A stretch of DNA of 50,647 bases. Source: Adiantum capillus-veneris (Eukaryota > Streptophyta > Polypodiopsida > Polypodiales > Pteridaceae). Below, piece after piece: positions 12,063-23,924 of the stretch. The notes under the pieces are model-generated. The model was given only the letters and a program-made list of their open reading frames with translations, ran no database searches and was not told the DNA's origin. Position 1 is the first letter of the stretch. Every line of letters starts with the position of its first letter. The stretch covers positions 1 through 50,647 of the forward strand of contig JABFUD020000339.1 in the NCBI GenBank assembly GCA_014529385.2, written 5' to 3'. The position numbers and the translations under genes are program-made.

Positions 12063-12480
12063 GGCTAAAAATAATATTTCTATGCTTAGGTTATCATAAA
12101 AAGCACATTGCTTTTTAAAAACGTTGAAGAGCACGAAAAGCTAAAAATAGCATAAAAGCAAAAAAATAAAGCAAAATTTTCTAAAATTGAACCATGGGTT
12201 CCCCTTGTCCACTGGAATAAGAAAGTGGACTCGCTTTTCACTAAAAAGCATTAAAAATCATGAAAAGCTAAAATTAGCGTGAAAAGCACTCAAAAAGCAT
12301 ATTTTTATAAAATTAAACCATGCTTCCCCAAAACACGTAGATTAAGGATCTGACCTTGCTTTTTACAAAAAAACAACTAAAAGCATAAAAAGCTAAAAAT
12401 AATGGATTTTTCCAAAACGGAACCAAACATCCGTCTAACCTATTGGAACATGGAAACGACCTTGATTTTTACTTTATAAC
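12063..12480 (-). repeat. Imperfect ~126-bp tandem units within the chromovirus LTR region
   Basis: AAAAGCTAAAAATAG-like blocks recur at 12136, 12263 and 12388 (spacing 127 and 125), with a shorter relative near 12063. Each is followed by an AAAATT(G/A)AACCATG or AAAACGGAACCA block and a variable ~40-bp segment (CCACTGGAATAAG..., AACACGTAGATT..., CCTATTGGAACAT...). They lie just left of the inferred LTR end at 12586 and so probably belong to its U3. Units are clearly diverged from each other. Confidence 0.65.
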
Positions 12481-12586
12481 CTTTCAATGCTATCAATCAA
12501 GCATCCTAAATCAAAATTAAACGAAATAGATATCAAAAGGTAATTTTCTTATTTTTAGAAGAGACCCAAAAATTGAGGATCTTACA

Positions 12587-12600
12587 TCCTCCCACACTTA
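12587..12600 (-). promoter_or_regulatory. Polypurine tract and 3' LTR start of the minus-strand chromovirus
   Basis: Read on the minus strand, AGTGTGGGAGGA is followed immediately by TGTAAGATCC, a purine-rich plus-strand primer abutting a TG-starting LTR, just downstream of the chromodomain. The LTR would run leftward from 12586; its other end was not located. Confidence 0.55.
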
Positions 12601-13432
12601 AAAAATTTGAGGTGTTCTCACCTCAACATGAAATCTGGATAATTAAGTCTCATTACATCATCACGCTCCCAAGTGGCTTCTTCCGAAGGATACGCTGACC
12701 GTTTAACAAGGTGTTCAATAATGGTCTGATTACGTAGGGGCTTAGTTCTACTCTAAAGTATTACTTTGGAATATACTTCAAAAAACTTATCTGTAGAGGT
12801 AGATAATAGAGAATCATCAAGAATGTGTTACGGATCAGGTACATACTTCTTGAGTAAGCTGACATAAAAAACATCATGTAATTTTATGTGTGGTGGTAAT
12901 AAGAGTCTGTAATCTTGATCATTAATTTGCTCTGTGATTACAAAAGGTCCACAATATCCAGCACTTAGCTTCTTACACTTACCCATTGATAAAGAGCTAA
13001 GTTTGGGTTTTACTCTTAGAAATATCATATCGCCCTCTTCAAAAATTCTGATAGATCATTTAGGGTTAGCATAGTTCTTCTATGTTTCTTGAGCAGTCTT
13101 AATATCTTGCCGTATAAAAACGGTTTGTAGTTTCATTTCATCCAATATTTATTTGGATGATTGAACTTGTATGAGAGGGTCTTTCCATTCGAGTGAAGTA
13201 AGACACTCTTGTCTATACATTGCTTAGAAAGGAGACATCCCAATTGAGCGTTGGAATGAGGAATTATACACAAATTCAACCATATCTAGTCCATTTACTC
13301 TCCTCATGCATACAATAAGCTCTTAACATGTCTTCAATGATTTGATTTGTGCTTTGTGTCTGTCCACCAATTTAAGGATGATAAGCAGCACTAAAGGCCA
13401 ATTGGGTTCTTGTAGCTGAGAATAAGGATTTG
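12601..13432 (-). pseudogene. Chromovirus 2: integrase core C-terminus, GPF domain and chromodomain (left half of split gene)
   Basis: Minus-strand reading from 13432 gives the end of the integrase core, the C-terminal domain at 13028-12828 (KKLSAGYCGPFVITEQINDQ, then LHDVFYVSLLKKYVPDP) and a chromodomain-like segment near 12745-12620 (RNQTIIEHLVK; YPSEEATWERDDVMRL). The gene is cut at 13432, where the copia 5' LTR begins, and resumes at 37648 beyond the copia 3' LTR. Removing the copia element and one duplication copy rejoins the integrase core, which proves the order of insertion. Stops are present, so it is not functional. Its sequence differs clearly from the chromovirus at 179-1330. Confidence 0.85.
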
Positions 13433-13659
13433 TGTTACCATATACATGTGGTAGTGATGTGTGTGAACACACTAGGACTACCGGGGCATTTTTTTCCTGG
13501 CTAGGAGGTTTTTTCCCACGTGCATTGTATATACGCCCATCACACTAGGGCTATCCATCTTTCTACTACACACTAAGTAATACACTCTCTATTGTGTGCC
13601 TTGAGCTTCCTTCATCTTCTCCAAGCTGTGTGTGTTTCTTTGCAACCCTAATTCCAACA
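13433..13659 (+). repeat. Copia 5' LTR (227 bp)
   Basis: Starts TGTTACC, ends CCAACA. TGTATATACGCCC near 13526 is a TATA-like promoter candidate. Compared with the 237-bp 3' LTR, the first ~45 bases are nearly identical. The middle differs by several substitutions and small indels (TTTTTTTCCTGGCTAGG versus TTTTTTTTTCCCTCTTGGG). Confidence 0.92.
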
Positions 13660-13661
13660 AT

Positions 13662-13673
13662 TGGAATCAGAGT
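13662..13673 (+). promoter_or_regulatory. Primer-binding site, initiator tRNA-Met type
   Basis: TGGAATCAGAGT lies two bases after the 5' LTR. The usual copia PBS complementary to plant initiator tRNA-Met is TGGTATCAGAGC; this has two mismatches, consistent with decay. Confidence 0.8.
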
Positions 13674-14053
13674 AGGTTGCATCCTCTCGGGCTTAGTCAC
13701 CAGCTGCTCCAGCACACGCGCCTGCTCATTTTCTCCAATTTCAGTGAGCTTTGGCGAGCATTCGTAGGTCGACAAAAATTTTGGGTGAACTCGTAGAGCT
13801 CAGTCTACTTAGATTTCTGATTTGGGCTCATTTCGGCCTTCGTTTCCACTACAGACAGTACTGCACATGCTATTTTGTCATTTTGTGCAAAATTTTTGTA
13901 AGTGCCATTTTTTGCATAACAGGTGACGTACATTCTTCTACGGTTTGTGCTATATACCAAGTGTTGTTTTCGCTTTGTTTCTCTTCTTTTTGGAAAGTTT
14001 TCACATCAGGTGCAACATTTACCATAGATGACAACAACACAGATGTGTTCAAT

Positions 14054-14914
14054 ATGTTTGTTGTTGAGGACAGATTGGATGGGGATAATTACCCTATGTG
14101 GGCTTACATGATGTAACATGTTCTTGTGTCAAAGGGCGTCTAGAATATTGTGCAGGGCATTGATGTACGTCCTAGTTCTGAGGATGTAGGCGATGTTGAG
14201 GATGTGGCAGGTCTTGCTTCAAGGATTGCTGCTATTAGAGTTGTTTTGCCTATGGCAGAACAATCTTGTTGGGATGTAAAGGATGCGCAAGCTCATGCAT
14301 TGATTGCATTGTCTGTGAAGCGCACTATTGTTCCTCACATTTGTTTAGCAAAATTTGCAAAACAGGCTTGGGATATTTTGGCTAGTCTTTATGCAAGTTG
14401 CAATGAGGCTAAAATTGCTTTACTGCGTAAAGAGCTGGAGTCAAAACGTATGCATGAGGAAGATGATATGGACACTTTCCTTATTGGTGTCAAGGATACC
14501 AATGAGCAACTTATTTTTGCAGGTGAAGTCATTTTAGACAGTTCCCTTGTGCAAACTGTTCTTGATGCCTTACCAGATTCTTACCAAACTTTTGCTAGTA
14601 CTTGGAGACTTATGACCCAAGGAAATCCTGAAGTTGCAAGAGTCACTTTCCAAAAAAACAGGACTAGATAGTGTGCAGTTGAATAGGCTTTTATTGCTTC
14701 TTAAAGAAAGGGTGGTAACAACAATGCAACCACTTCTTATGGTTCTGCTGCGAGTGGCAAAACTTTTGTTCACAATGCTTCTACTGGAAGCACTTCGTCT
14801 GACAATTCTGGTGATAAGGGAAAAAAGAAGATGCATTGCCATTATTGTAAAGCTAATGATCACTTGATCAAGCAGTGTCTTAAGTTAAAGGCCAAAGAGG
14901 CTAAGAAGAAATAG
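14054..14914 (+). pseudogene. Copia gag with CCHC zinc knuckle
   Basis: The ATG at 14054 starts MFVVEDRLDGDNYPMW, the usual N-terminal start of copia gag (UBN2/DUF4219 type). TAA and TAG codons interrupt it near 14114 and 14141. The frame is then open over 14150-14671 with the helical capsid core (AKFAKQAWDILASLYAS; LLRKELESKRMHEEDDMDTF). A frameshift near 14660 leads to a Ser/Thr/Asn-rich linker and an intact CX2CX4HX4C knuckle (CHYCKANDHLIKQC, about 14837-14878). The frame ends at 14914. The Tat-like element inserted 42 bp later, between gag and protease. Confidence 0.88.
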
Positions 14915-14956
14915 GGTGGTTCCACTACAAATGCTTGTTCCACTACAAATACAGCC

Positions 14957-15868
14957 TGTTCGCAGCAAGCTAACGCGGACTCCATTTTTTGGAGTTCTCC
15001 TTGTAAAACAATTATTATTTTGATAATCGAGAATATTGTAACTCCTATTTTCTTGGTAAACTTTGTAATTAATGAGCGAGGGCTACAAGCTTCCAGATTG
15101 TATCAGTGAGTCAATTCCCAGCTTTGGTAGAACTCCAGATTATTAGTTTTGACCACTCAAAAACCTTGGCTAAGATATAAAAGCCAATTTTTGTAAGTTT
15201 TTTATAAGTTTTTGGATCAGAAATACACAACGTGAGCTAACGGCGCTCATTTGTCTCCTTCTCGTGCTTCCTACTCCCTCTCTGGTTGTCACATTGCGAT
15301 TGCGTTTGTTGCATTGCAACCACAGGTAAGAGCTCTACGCATTGGTGTAAGCCATTCACGGTATTTCGTAGCTTTTGGCATCGCCGAACCGTGGCCTAAT
15401 TTCATCATAATTTACATGTTGAAATAAAAAACTAAGCATAGGCGGGGTATTGGGCATCATTGCTAAACATTTAGATGCATTCTAGGTCGAAAATGACTAG
15501 GTCAAAAATCCACTGCTGTTAATAATCCCGATTTTTGAAACTTGACCTAAAGTGGGGTTTGAGGCCATAGACATATGTGCTTAGGTCTTATAAACTTTTC
15601 CTAGAAGTTTCATTACGTTTGGATATCGTTTGATGCTCTAACGAATGTGATTTGCTTGCCAATGAGCGATTGGCTTTTGGTGATTTCAGTCACTTGAGTG
15701 TAGCCTGAGTTAGATGCGAGTTTTTAGTTGTTTTCTGAGAGATTGACAACCTCTTGTAGCCTCTATGCACTAGCCGAGTCAGCTTCATCCCATGTATTGA
15801 CAATTTAATCGTGATTCTCGCTAATACTGTAATAAGATAGGATGGTGAGGTTAGACATGCGTCCCACA
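14957..15868 (+). repeat. Tat-like element 5' LTR (912 bp)
   Basis: TG...CA ends, with a TATA box TATAAAAG at 15176-15183, about 220 bp into the LTR. By eye there are roughly 15-20 differences from the 3' LTR in the first 240 bp, so the element is not recent. A degenerate copy of the element's palindrome (GTTAATAATCCCGATTTTTG) begins at 15518. Confidence 0.93.
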
Positions 15869-15870
15869 TT

Positions 15871-15888
15871 TGGCGCCGTTGCCGGGGA
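15871..15888 (+). promoter_or_regulatory. Primer-binding site, tRNA-Asp type
   Basis: TGGCGCCGTTGCCGGGGA follows the LTR after two bases. It is an exact complement of the 3' end of plant tRNA-Asp, a primer used by several Athila/Tat-group elements. Confidence 0.92.
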
Positions 15889-16566
15889 TCGAAGAGACCT
15901 AAACTAGGAAAAAACACTGCGTCTTTTGTAGTTGTCCTTGAACTTCCTCTAGGTTTGCCTAGAGTTCAAAACTCTCTTTTAGAAACCACATAGCTTAAGA
16001 TTGTCGTCTTTTGCTGTGTAGAGGTAGCTTGGAAGTAATCGTACTTACTAAGTACCTTTAGGATTGTAGGATTGTAGATTTAAGTTGAGATTTGGAGAAT
16101 GATTAGTAGACGAGACAAGTCTTAAGATTGAAACTCTGAAAAACATAAAAACCACAAGAAAACGGGTGTTTGTGAACACTTTCTACAACCCCATTGCATG
16201 AGAATCTAGGAGTAGGGTAAGTAGGATCCGAGGTGGATTTCAGAACATTGCTCACTCCAAACGAATCATCTGTGAGTTGTTTATGTAAAGTTGCAGAATT
16301 TCAGGTCTAAGGCTAGAAATAGCTTGAAAAGACTCGAATTCACTCAATCCGACTGGAGAGTAAGCCTAAGAGTTGTTCGAACTAGTGGATAAGCTCAAAG
16401 ACACTTCAAGGTAAAAATTTCAAGAAGTTGACCAAAACTCAGATTATTTACTTTTTCTTGACATTTTAGGCCAAATTAAGTTTTGACTTGATTCATAGGC
16501 TTAAAATAGCTCATATAAAGACTATCTTTGAGAAAATTACAAAAAAGTGTTTATTTCAAGCCTCAA

Positions 16567-17450
16567 GTTAATAATCGCGATTATTAACTTTTTGCTCTAA
16601 ATTGGCCAAGGTTCATACCATTGACTCATTGCATGTGTACAAACAACTTTTGTAAAGGCCCAAAAGATTTGGATCATTAAACTGGCAAAAAAGAGGGTAA
16701 AAACTAAAGTTTGTACTGACTTTTTGAATCTTGAGTATAAATTTGGAAAAAATTTGTCCAAAATTGTTGAAATTTGATTCATAGGCTTATGTTGATGTGA
16801 TAAACATGTGTATATACTCAGTTGACCAAAAATTTGTAAAAATTTATCAGAAGTAAATAATTGCGATTATTTACATCTGCCCTATTTTTCAACTTTTTGA
16901 CCAAGTCTGCATACCACTAGCTTCACTATCTTGTAATAAGCCCACGAATCAAATTTGATAAGATTTGGACCACTGGAGTGAAATTGGTGACTAAATTTAC
17001 AAAGTTAGTCTGTGAACAGATAATTAATGACCATTTGACCAAAAATTATCCAAACTAGATGGTAATTGTCTAGTGACCTTAACTTAAGGTGCTTAACAGA
17101 TCTGTGTCAAAGTTGGGGCAAAAACTTACAAAATTATATTTGGAGTAAATAATCGCGATTATTTACATCTACTTCAAAACTTGATGATTTTGCAAATTTG
17201 AGTATACCACAAGGTCAAGCACATCAAGTAGACCTCACAAATCAATTTTGGTGAAATTTGGATCCCAAAAGTAAGACTTAAGCCAGATTCTCGAAATGAG
17301 AGTCTACGGACACCAAACAGTTGATAAACTTGATCAAAATTGGTCCAAACTTGTTGAAATTTTCCTAGAGACTTTAACAAGTTGTATACTTACCAAACCT
17401 ATCAAAAAAGTGCAAAAATTTGACAAAAGTAAATAATCGCGATTATTTAC
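16567..17450. repeat. Leader array of ~290-bp units, each with a 22-bp CGCG-centred palindrome
   Basis: Palindromes lie at 16567-16588, 16853-16874, 17145-17166 and 17429-17450 (steps 286, 292, 284). Half-site GT(A/T)AATAATCG is followed by its reverse complement. Three copies are perfect and the second has one mismatch. The spacers are diverged but share ordered features: a CTTTTTG-like start, CCCACGAATCAA(A/T)TTTG(A/G)T-type and TTGGTCCAAACTTGTTGAAAT-type blocks, and a TTTGTAAAAATTT-type block just before the next palindrome. The array lies in the untranslated leader between PBS and gag. A similar three-copy array lies at 26580-27179. Confidence 0.9.
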
Positions 17451-17857
17451 TTCTGCTATCCAGAGACATCATTTTGGACTTTTGAACTCATACAGTGATA
17501 GACCAACCTAAAATAAGGCCACAGGGCAATTTTGGGTTCAATCGGATCAAAATTGGTACAAATACACTCAGTTTACATGTTGCGGATTAGACCTTTGATT
17601 TTTGCTAAAGTCAAGTGTGAAAGTCAAAAGTTGACTCCCATAGCACGATTTGACGTGATACACAGAGACCAATCACGAGAGTTCTCAAGAGCTCTACTAT
17701 CTTTATAGAAAAATAGCTAACTTGATTAATTTTGTACAGGAATCAGATTGTAGACGAGGAATCAGTGGCTTGACAAAAAGTTGCAATTGAATCGAGTGGA
17801 AATTGACGACAAGTCGATCCAAAGGTGAGTAGTCTATCCAGGGCTTCATAAGTCTAT

Positions 17858-20504
17858 ATGAATCTTAGATCTCGTTGTGTACTGGGAAATCAGGGCATAC
17901 TCGGAGAAACCTCTAGTAGAGTATCTACCGAAGAACGCATGAATCAAGGCAATTCCTTGTACACAATTCCTGAAGAAGTCTCAGACACTTTTTTAGATTC
18001 AACATCCAAAATGTCTTCTTACTCGACTCACTCGGAAACCGGAACGACAATGTCCTGTAAGCATATACTCTCTTTTTACAAGACTAACCGTCATGGAGCC
18101 TAGGTTTACTTGGACCCAAACGAGGAGTATGCTATTTGCATTGATGACCATGGTATTGAGTTCGAAGAAGAGGTTAGGAAAAACAAACAAGGAAAAAATG
18201 TACATGGATCAAAATGGAACTCAATATGTACAAGTCGAAAACCCTGATGTGGTAGACAAATAGCGGTTAGAAGTAAACACCATAATCCTAGATATGTCAC
18301 CAAAAGAAGAACCACCAACTTTGGAATTCAAGGGATACGATCAAGTAGACTTGAAGCCTTTGAAACAGCTTAGTACGGATAGTCCTAGGATCGGAGTCTA
18401 TTATTGGGAAGATAGAAACATAAAAGATCTTTTGTGGACTTCTCATGCCAAACCAGGACAATTAACAGCCATGAAGATCATCTATAGCTTCAAGATCAAG
18501 GATAAGGGATCAGTAGACCTACCAACTTACGTGTTTAGGGATTATTATAACAACAACTTTGTTATGATGACTCCTGAGGAGGTAGAACAAACCAAATACC
18601 AAGGGTATTCCACACGGTCTTGGATATTGGGGCAAGGACCAGAAACAATTCCAAGGGATGAACACCATGAGAGATCATCTGAGAGTAATGTGAAGAAACC
18701 AGAAACCACCTCATCACGTAGAAAACCGCGTGACACTAAGGCCAGTCCAGGGCTACATGAGTCACTATTTCCAACACATTGTTTTGAAGGACTCAAAACA
18801 GAACCAACTCCCAAAAGACTTGGAGTTGAGCCAAATAGACGTGTCAGACAAGCTAATTTTCAAAAATGGGTCAGAAAATACAGTGGATCAGGGAATCCAT
18901 ATGACCACTTAGCAAGCTTTAAGCAAGTTCTAAGAGCAGAGCGTATATTCGATCTCCATACTCAATTTGAGGAGTTTGGAATGACATTAGAAGTAAAATC
19001 TTTGACATGGTTCCAAAATATTCCACCAAGGTCAATCATGGACTTGAACACATTAGCTCAAGGATTTGTAGTTGCTTGTTCCAAAATGGGGATTAAACAT
19101 AATACAGTAGCTCAAATCTACAGCTTTAAACAGAAACATGGTGAGTCTGTTAGGGATTGTGGAACTCGAATGAAAAAATACATTGCTAGATGCCCAGACA
19201 TGGAGATACCTGCAGAAGAACGACTCTATCTTTGTTTCTGGAGGGACTGCTAAACAAAGAACTTCATGCTATAGTCTATAGTATAAAGCATACAACCCTA
19301 GAAGCGTGTGTGTGTGATGCTATTGACTTAGGAGACAATTGCCAGATCTTCAATGAATAAGATGTCCCTAAGGATAACCAAAACGAGAAAACAGCATCCA
19401 CAAAACCAACACAAGTGGGAACGGCTGCTGCGGCACCACTCTCAACCATAGAAGATGTGCTAAAAAGGATGAACGACATGATGAACAATATGCAAAAGGC
19501 ACCTATGAGAGGACCGGGAGACAAGGGATATCTCCACAGGGACAACCAATTAGGCCACAAAAATGGTGTGCAATCGAGGGTAAATTGACCAACCATGAAA
19601 CCCATGAGTGCTACTTCAAACCAAAGTATGATGGGAGTGTTTAGTACGTGCCCATGAGGCCCCAGGGACAACCCATGTACAGACATCAGCCTAATATGGC
19701 CCAAGATCAAAGACCACCAATGGGTATGGAAAGATCTCAACCTGTGTTGGGACAACAACCTCCATATCCATGACATAATGCAAGGCCTGTAAAGTACATG
19801 TACTTGGAAGGAGTCATAGATGAACAAGCATTAGTGCATGTTACACCCTATGCAAAGCCTAGTCCATCTACAAAGGGAAGAAGGAGATTGGTATAGTCCA
19901 CATCCACCACCAATGGAAGAAACCATGACTTATGCTCCATCGGAGCTCGCACCAATGTATTATGTAGCTAATCATGGTGTCAGACCTCCCATGGGAAGAC
20001 CCATGATGAAGCCTAGAACAGGAAGCTATCATAACTGTGGTGTTGATGACCATTGGAAGAACTAATATCCATAGCCTGACAAAAACCTTAAACCAATTGA
20101 AACCTATTGCATACAATGTTGCAAAAAGGGAGGACAAGTTTCCGGAAGATTTTCCTAAGAATCCTTTGAACAAGGAAAAAACTGTCATAAACGTAGTCCA
20201 AGTGATGCCTAGTAGCTCATCAGAGAGTGAACCGATTGTTCCAATCAAGGTAATCACTAGAGCCCATGAAAATAAAAAGAAACACAACTCCTATGATGAT
20301 TCAGAGGACACGAAAGTTTCTTCTCAAAGAATCAAAAGGAGTAGAAGCAAAAGATATGAGATGAGAAAACAGAAACAACGGGTTGAAAACGAAGAGAAAG
20401 CAAAAATTCTATCCCGGGACAAGTTGAAAGAAATTGGCAATGAATTCAAGGAAACAACCGTGAAATCTGGAGGATCCATTCTGGTTTTGATAAAAAAAAA
20501 TTAG
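17858..20504 (+). pseudogene. Tat-like gag polyprotein region
   Basis: An N-terminal frame from 17858 (Ser/Thr/Glu-rich) runs on past one stop at 18101. A frameshift leads into the long open frame 18294-19253. Its second half is a retrotransposon gag (PF03732-like) capsid domain: NPYDHLASFKQVLRAERI near 18895, LTWFQNIPPRSI, then AQIYSFKQKHGESVRDC and MKKYIARCPDMEIPAEERL at 19110-19230. After a frameshift at about 19245 come a Met/Pro-rich stretch and a degenerate knuckle-like WCAIEGK...NHETHECYFKPK (about 19560-19625). The frame 20037-20504 is Lys/Glu/Ser-rich. Gag forms the RNA particle. Several breaks make it non-coding as it stands. Confidence 0.82.
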
Positions 20505-21640
20505 CCTATTAATGTTGCATTCGAAGCCTATCAAGCAGGACTTAAAGCAGGCCAAAACATGGAAAACAAATGAAAAAACTATCCATCTCCAGACATGGAA
20601 GCAGCAAAGCTGGAGGCTTATCTAAATCTGGTAAGAATGACACAAGAAATGCTGGATAAACAAAAACCAAGCTTGAAAATATTGCAAAACCTGAAGAGCT
20701 TGCGTTAGAAGAAACAAAAGTAAAATTCAATGTGGTGGCAGAACCCCACCTTGAAACAAATGAACCATAGCTTATAGTGCCGGAAAGCGAAGATGTCTTA
20801 GACGGAATTCCGTTCATAGAGGAAGGCTGGCCATGACACTTATGGGAAAAGGTGAGAGAGATCAATGATGGGAGCCTAACTTTAAAGTCATCTCCTATAG
20901 AGGAAGTTTGGTTGGATAACCTACCATCTGATATGAACATGGATTTACAATCCTTCTACGGGGATTGCGGATCGGAAGCTTCAGGAATATCTAAACCATT
21001 GACATTAAAAACATTACCTTCTTACTTGGGAGATAACGAAGATGAATCCATCGTGTGCAAGACCACTCAAGTAAAAAGAGTCAAACAGACCCTAGAAATA
21101 GACAACATTCATTCAATCATGTCTACACCCATCCAATGCACTCTTACTTTGGGAGAACTGTTCAAACTCAGACCATACTTGTGGAACGATTTACAGAAAA
21201 CCCTAGAGAAGGTGGGGATAATGGGGTTAATCTCTAAGAATTTGGGAAAATAAAAAATTGAAATGGAAAACAAAGAGATTCGATCAGTTCCTATGAATAA
21301 GGTCGGAGAATATTATGAAGGGGAACAAGGAAATCCCACCCTCCCAGTGAAATATAATGACTTTGAAACCATGGCAATACTGGATAGTGGAGCTGGCATA
21401 GCCATATCCACTAAAGCAGTATGGGAATCCTGGGGACAGCCAGCCATTAGACAAACGCAAATGAATTGCAGTTGGCTGACGGACACATTGAGAGACCACT
21501 AGGGCTACTTGAAAAAGTGATAGTCAATTCCTGTGGAATTGAATATCAACACACTTTTGCCATAGTAGACTTTGCGAAAAAAACTCAACTATGAAATCAT
21601 ATTGGGAAGACCTTTCATGCAATAGGTACAGCTTATCCAA
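20505..21640 (+). pseudogene. Tat-like pol: pre-protease linker and first retropepsin
   Basis: The linker frame 20852-21253 ends in TPIQCTLTLGELFKLRPYLW, a conserved stretch before the protease in Tat-group elements. The protease reads NPTLPVKYNDFETMAILDSG, with the catalytic DSGA triad at about 21383 (DSGAGIAIS). After a frameshift near 21470, QLADGHIERP and CGIEYQHTFAIVDF follow, ending with an ILGRPFM-type motif near 21600. Retropepsin cleaves the polyprotein. The active-site motif survives but the frame does not. Confidence 0.8.
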
Positions 21641-23050
21641 GATTGGGGAAACAACTATCTGTACTTGAGACAGGTGGGATCTATAACAAGAGTCAATCTA
21701 AAAGATCACACTTATAGAGATGTCTTGAAAACACCCATCCAAGAGTTTGATTCAGTCTTTTTGGCTGAAACTAAACTCCCATCCTGATTAAACAAAGACA
21801 CTCCCATTTGGATGTGCGGAGCTTCAGAAAATAGAAGCTTAAGACGAGAGGAATGTATCCTAGAAAGGGATTGTACAGACAAAGCCTACATACCTGAACC
21901 CTTTCCAGAGCATTTATTTGAACCATTTGAGTGGACTCAAATTTTAGCGACAATGGACATGTATGTGTTAATACGTCTATGCCTACTCAATTTTGCAATG
22001 AGGATGGCTACGACATAATTCCCATCCAAATGATGTCAGTCCTCAACATTGAAAACAAAGATGAGGAAACCAAGGACTTGATGAAAGCTCAAAAAGTCTT
22101 TTCTAACCTCTATTACGATGCACAGCTACCTCAGAAGATTCGGGGTCAAAAAAAGAGCATACAAGAGTTCAGTTACTCTTAAGGGGAGGGGAGGAAAAGT
22201 TTTGTGACTTTCCAAACGAGAAATCAAGAAGACAAAAATGGTATAGACAAAAGAGAGATACCAATATCGTGAACCATGCCATCAATCTCCAGTAAAACAC
22301 AATTCTTGATCCAAATAGATGCTAATGATTGTGTCAAGGACAAAAGAACTGGCCTTCAAACAAAAATTTAGAAATATCTGAGACATCAAGAAAAACAAGG
22401 GTACTCAAGAAAAATCACAGAATAAGAAACCACTCATGACCAAAGTTGAGCGGAAAAAGAAATATCAAGAGTAGAAAAAAGCTCTAAAGGAGATATACAC
22501 AACCGAAATGGAAACCACGGAAGAGGATGGCAAAGATGTAATGCATGTTCCATCCGATTACAAAAAGTATACTCTCCAAGATCGAAAAATCATAATTGAA
22601 CAACCAGTTAGGGAACTATGGAAACAAGGAGACTCTTACGCCGGGGCCTGAAAACGCTAAAAGGGTAGACTTGGCTAAACCAAGAGAAGAGCCTAGACAT
22701 GCTTACATTGCGAATGACCTAACAAAAGAAGAAGAAAAGCTTTTGTTGAGCTTGTTAAGAAATACCGGGATATCTTCGCTTGGTCGTACAAGGATCTCAA
22801 GGGTGTTGATCCAGAAATCTGTCAACATACTATATCCATGAGAGATGATGCGAAACCAAGTAGACAGAGACCATACACTTATCATGAAACATTTGCCAGA
22901 AAGATAAAAGAAGAGATTGAAAAACTAAAGGAAGCTGAATTCATTTACGAAATTAAACACACAGATTGGGTGTCTCCAATTGTGGTAGTACCTAAGAACA
23001 ATGGGAAATTATGAGTGTGTGTTAATCTCAAAAAGTTGTTGGACTGATAC
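21641..23050 (+). pseudogene. Tat-like pol: spacer and N-terminal (fingers) part of reverse transcriptase
   Basis: From 21641 to about 22590 only spacer sequence with broken frames is visible, including an acidic piece (KDEETKDLMKAQKVFSNLYY-like, 22050-22110). RT begins near 22720 (EEEKLLLSLL; frameshift; VDPEICQHTI), followed by the primer-grip side motif DWVSPIVVVPKKNNGKL (22966-23010) and VCVNLKKLLD. It then stops: the palm with the YxDD box, the thumb and all of RNase H are missing. Integrase starts within about 30 bp. No residual palm sequence is present, so this is a large internal deletion. Confidence 0.82.
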
Positions 23051-23077
23051 AGCCACCTGCTTATAGAACTTAAGCTC

Positions 23078-23924
23078 AATATATCATTGTAGCTACAGTC
23101 TATTTGACCAAGTGGGCCGAGGCTAAAGAGACTCAAAAGAATGATGCCAGAACCACTGTTGCATTCTTATATGAGTATGTATTCACGAGATATGGACTCC
23201 CAATAGAGATTTTTAGTGATCGGAGAACTCATTTCCTCAATGAGGTAATAGAGTATTTGCTTAATGAGTTTATGGTCATCCATAACAAATCAGCTCCCTA
23301 CCACCCACAAGCAAACAGACAAGCTAAGCATACGAATAAAATTATTAGCTCAGTACTGACCAAAGTGGTTAGTTCAAGAAGGACAGACTGGGAAATGAAT
23401 CTCCATGCTGCTCTATGGGCTTATCGAGTTTCATTCAAAACAGCTCTAAATGCTACACCCTTTAACCTTATTTATGGTCTTGATGCCATACTGCCAATAG
23501 AATTTCTAGTGCCAACATTAAGGGTAGCACAGAATCTTGAGTGGACTGTACATGAATTGTCAGAAAGACTTGAAGATTTGGAAAAGCTAGACGAGCAAAG
23601 GCTAACTACTATAGCTCATATCTATGCACAAAAGCGGAAACAAAAATAATTTTTTGATTCCCACTTAATCACAAAGATTTTCAAGAAAGGGGACTTGGTT
23701 CTAGTCTATTCCCTTAAGCAACACATTCCCAAGTTTAAGAAAAAGGGAAACGGACCATTTATCATTGAAGATGTATCTCCAAGTGGAGCAGTAAAATTGT
23801 CCACCCTAGATGGTGAACCAATGGCTAATTGAATTAGTGGATGTCATTTAAAGAAATACAATTTACCACTAACCAATGAATTGCTAGAGAGAATGCATGC
23901 AGCCAAACAAAGGAAGATCAAGTG
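23078..23924 (+). pseudogene. Tat-like integrase
   Basis: The core is open at 23104-23649. The first catalytic position reads IIVATVYLTKWAEA, with Val (GTC) where the family has Asp. The second Asp is kept (IEIFSDRRTHF). The catalytic Glu of HPQANxQAExTNK reads Lys (QAKHTNKI). After a stop at 23647 the C-terminal domain follows (IFKKGDLVLVY; GNGPFIIEDVSPSGAVKLS; GCHLKKYNLP), ending at a TGA at 23922. Two of three catalytic acids are lost, so the enzyme is inactive irrespective of stops. The same frame continues after the TGA into the second protease-like domain. Confidence 0.88.

Noticed and set aside
15871-15888. Possible tRNA gene because of the tRNA-like sequence
   Set aside because: Only 18 bases complementary to the tRNA-Asp 3' end, directly after an LTR: a primer-binding site, not a tRNA gene.
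16567-17450. CRISPR-like array of palindromes
   Set aside because: Plant nuclear retrotransposon context, 22-bp palindromes with ~265-bp diverged homologous spacers, and no cas genes.
19276-19827. 183-codon minus-strand open frame opposite the Tat-like gag
   Set aside because: It is the antisense of gag-derived sequence with hydrophobic, low-information composition and no domain signature.
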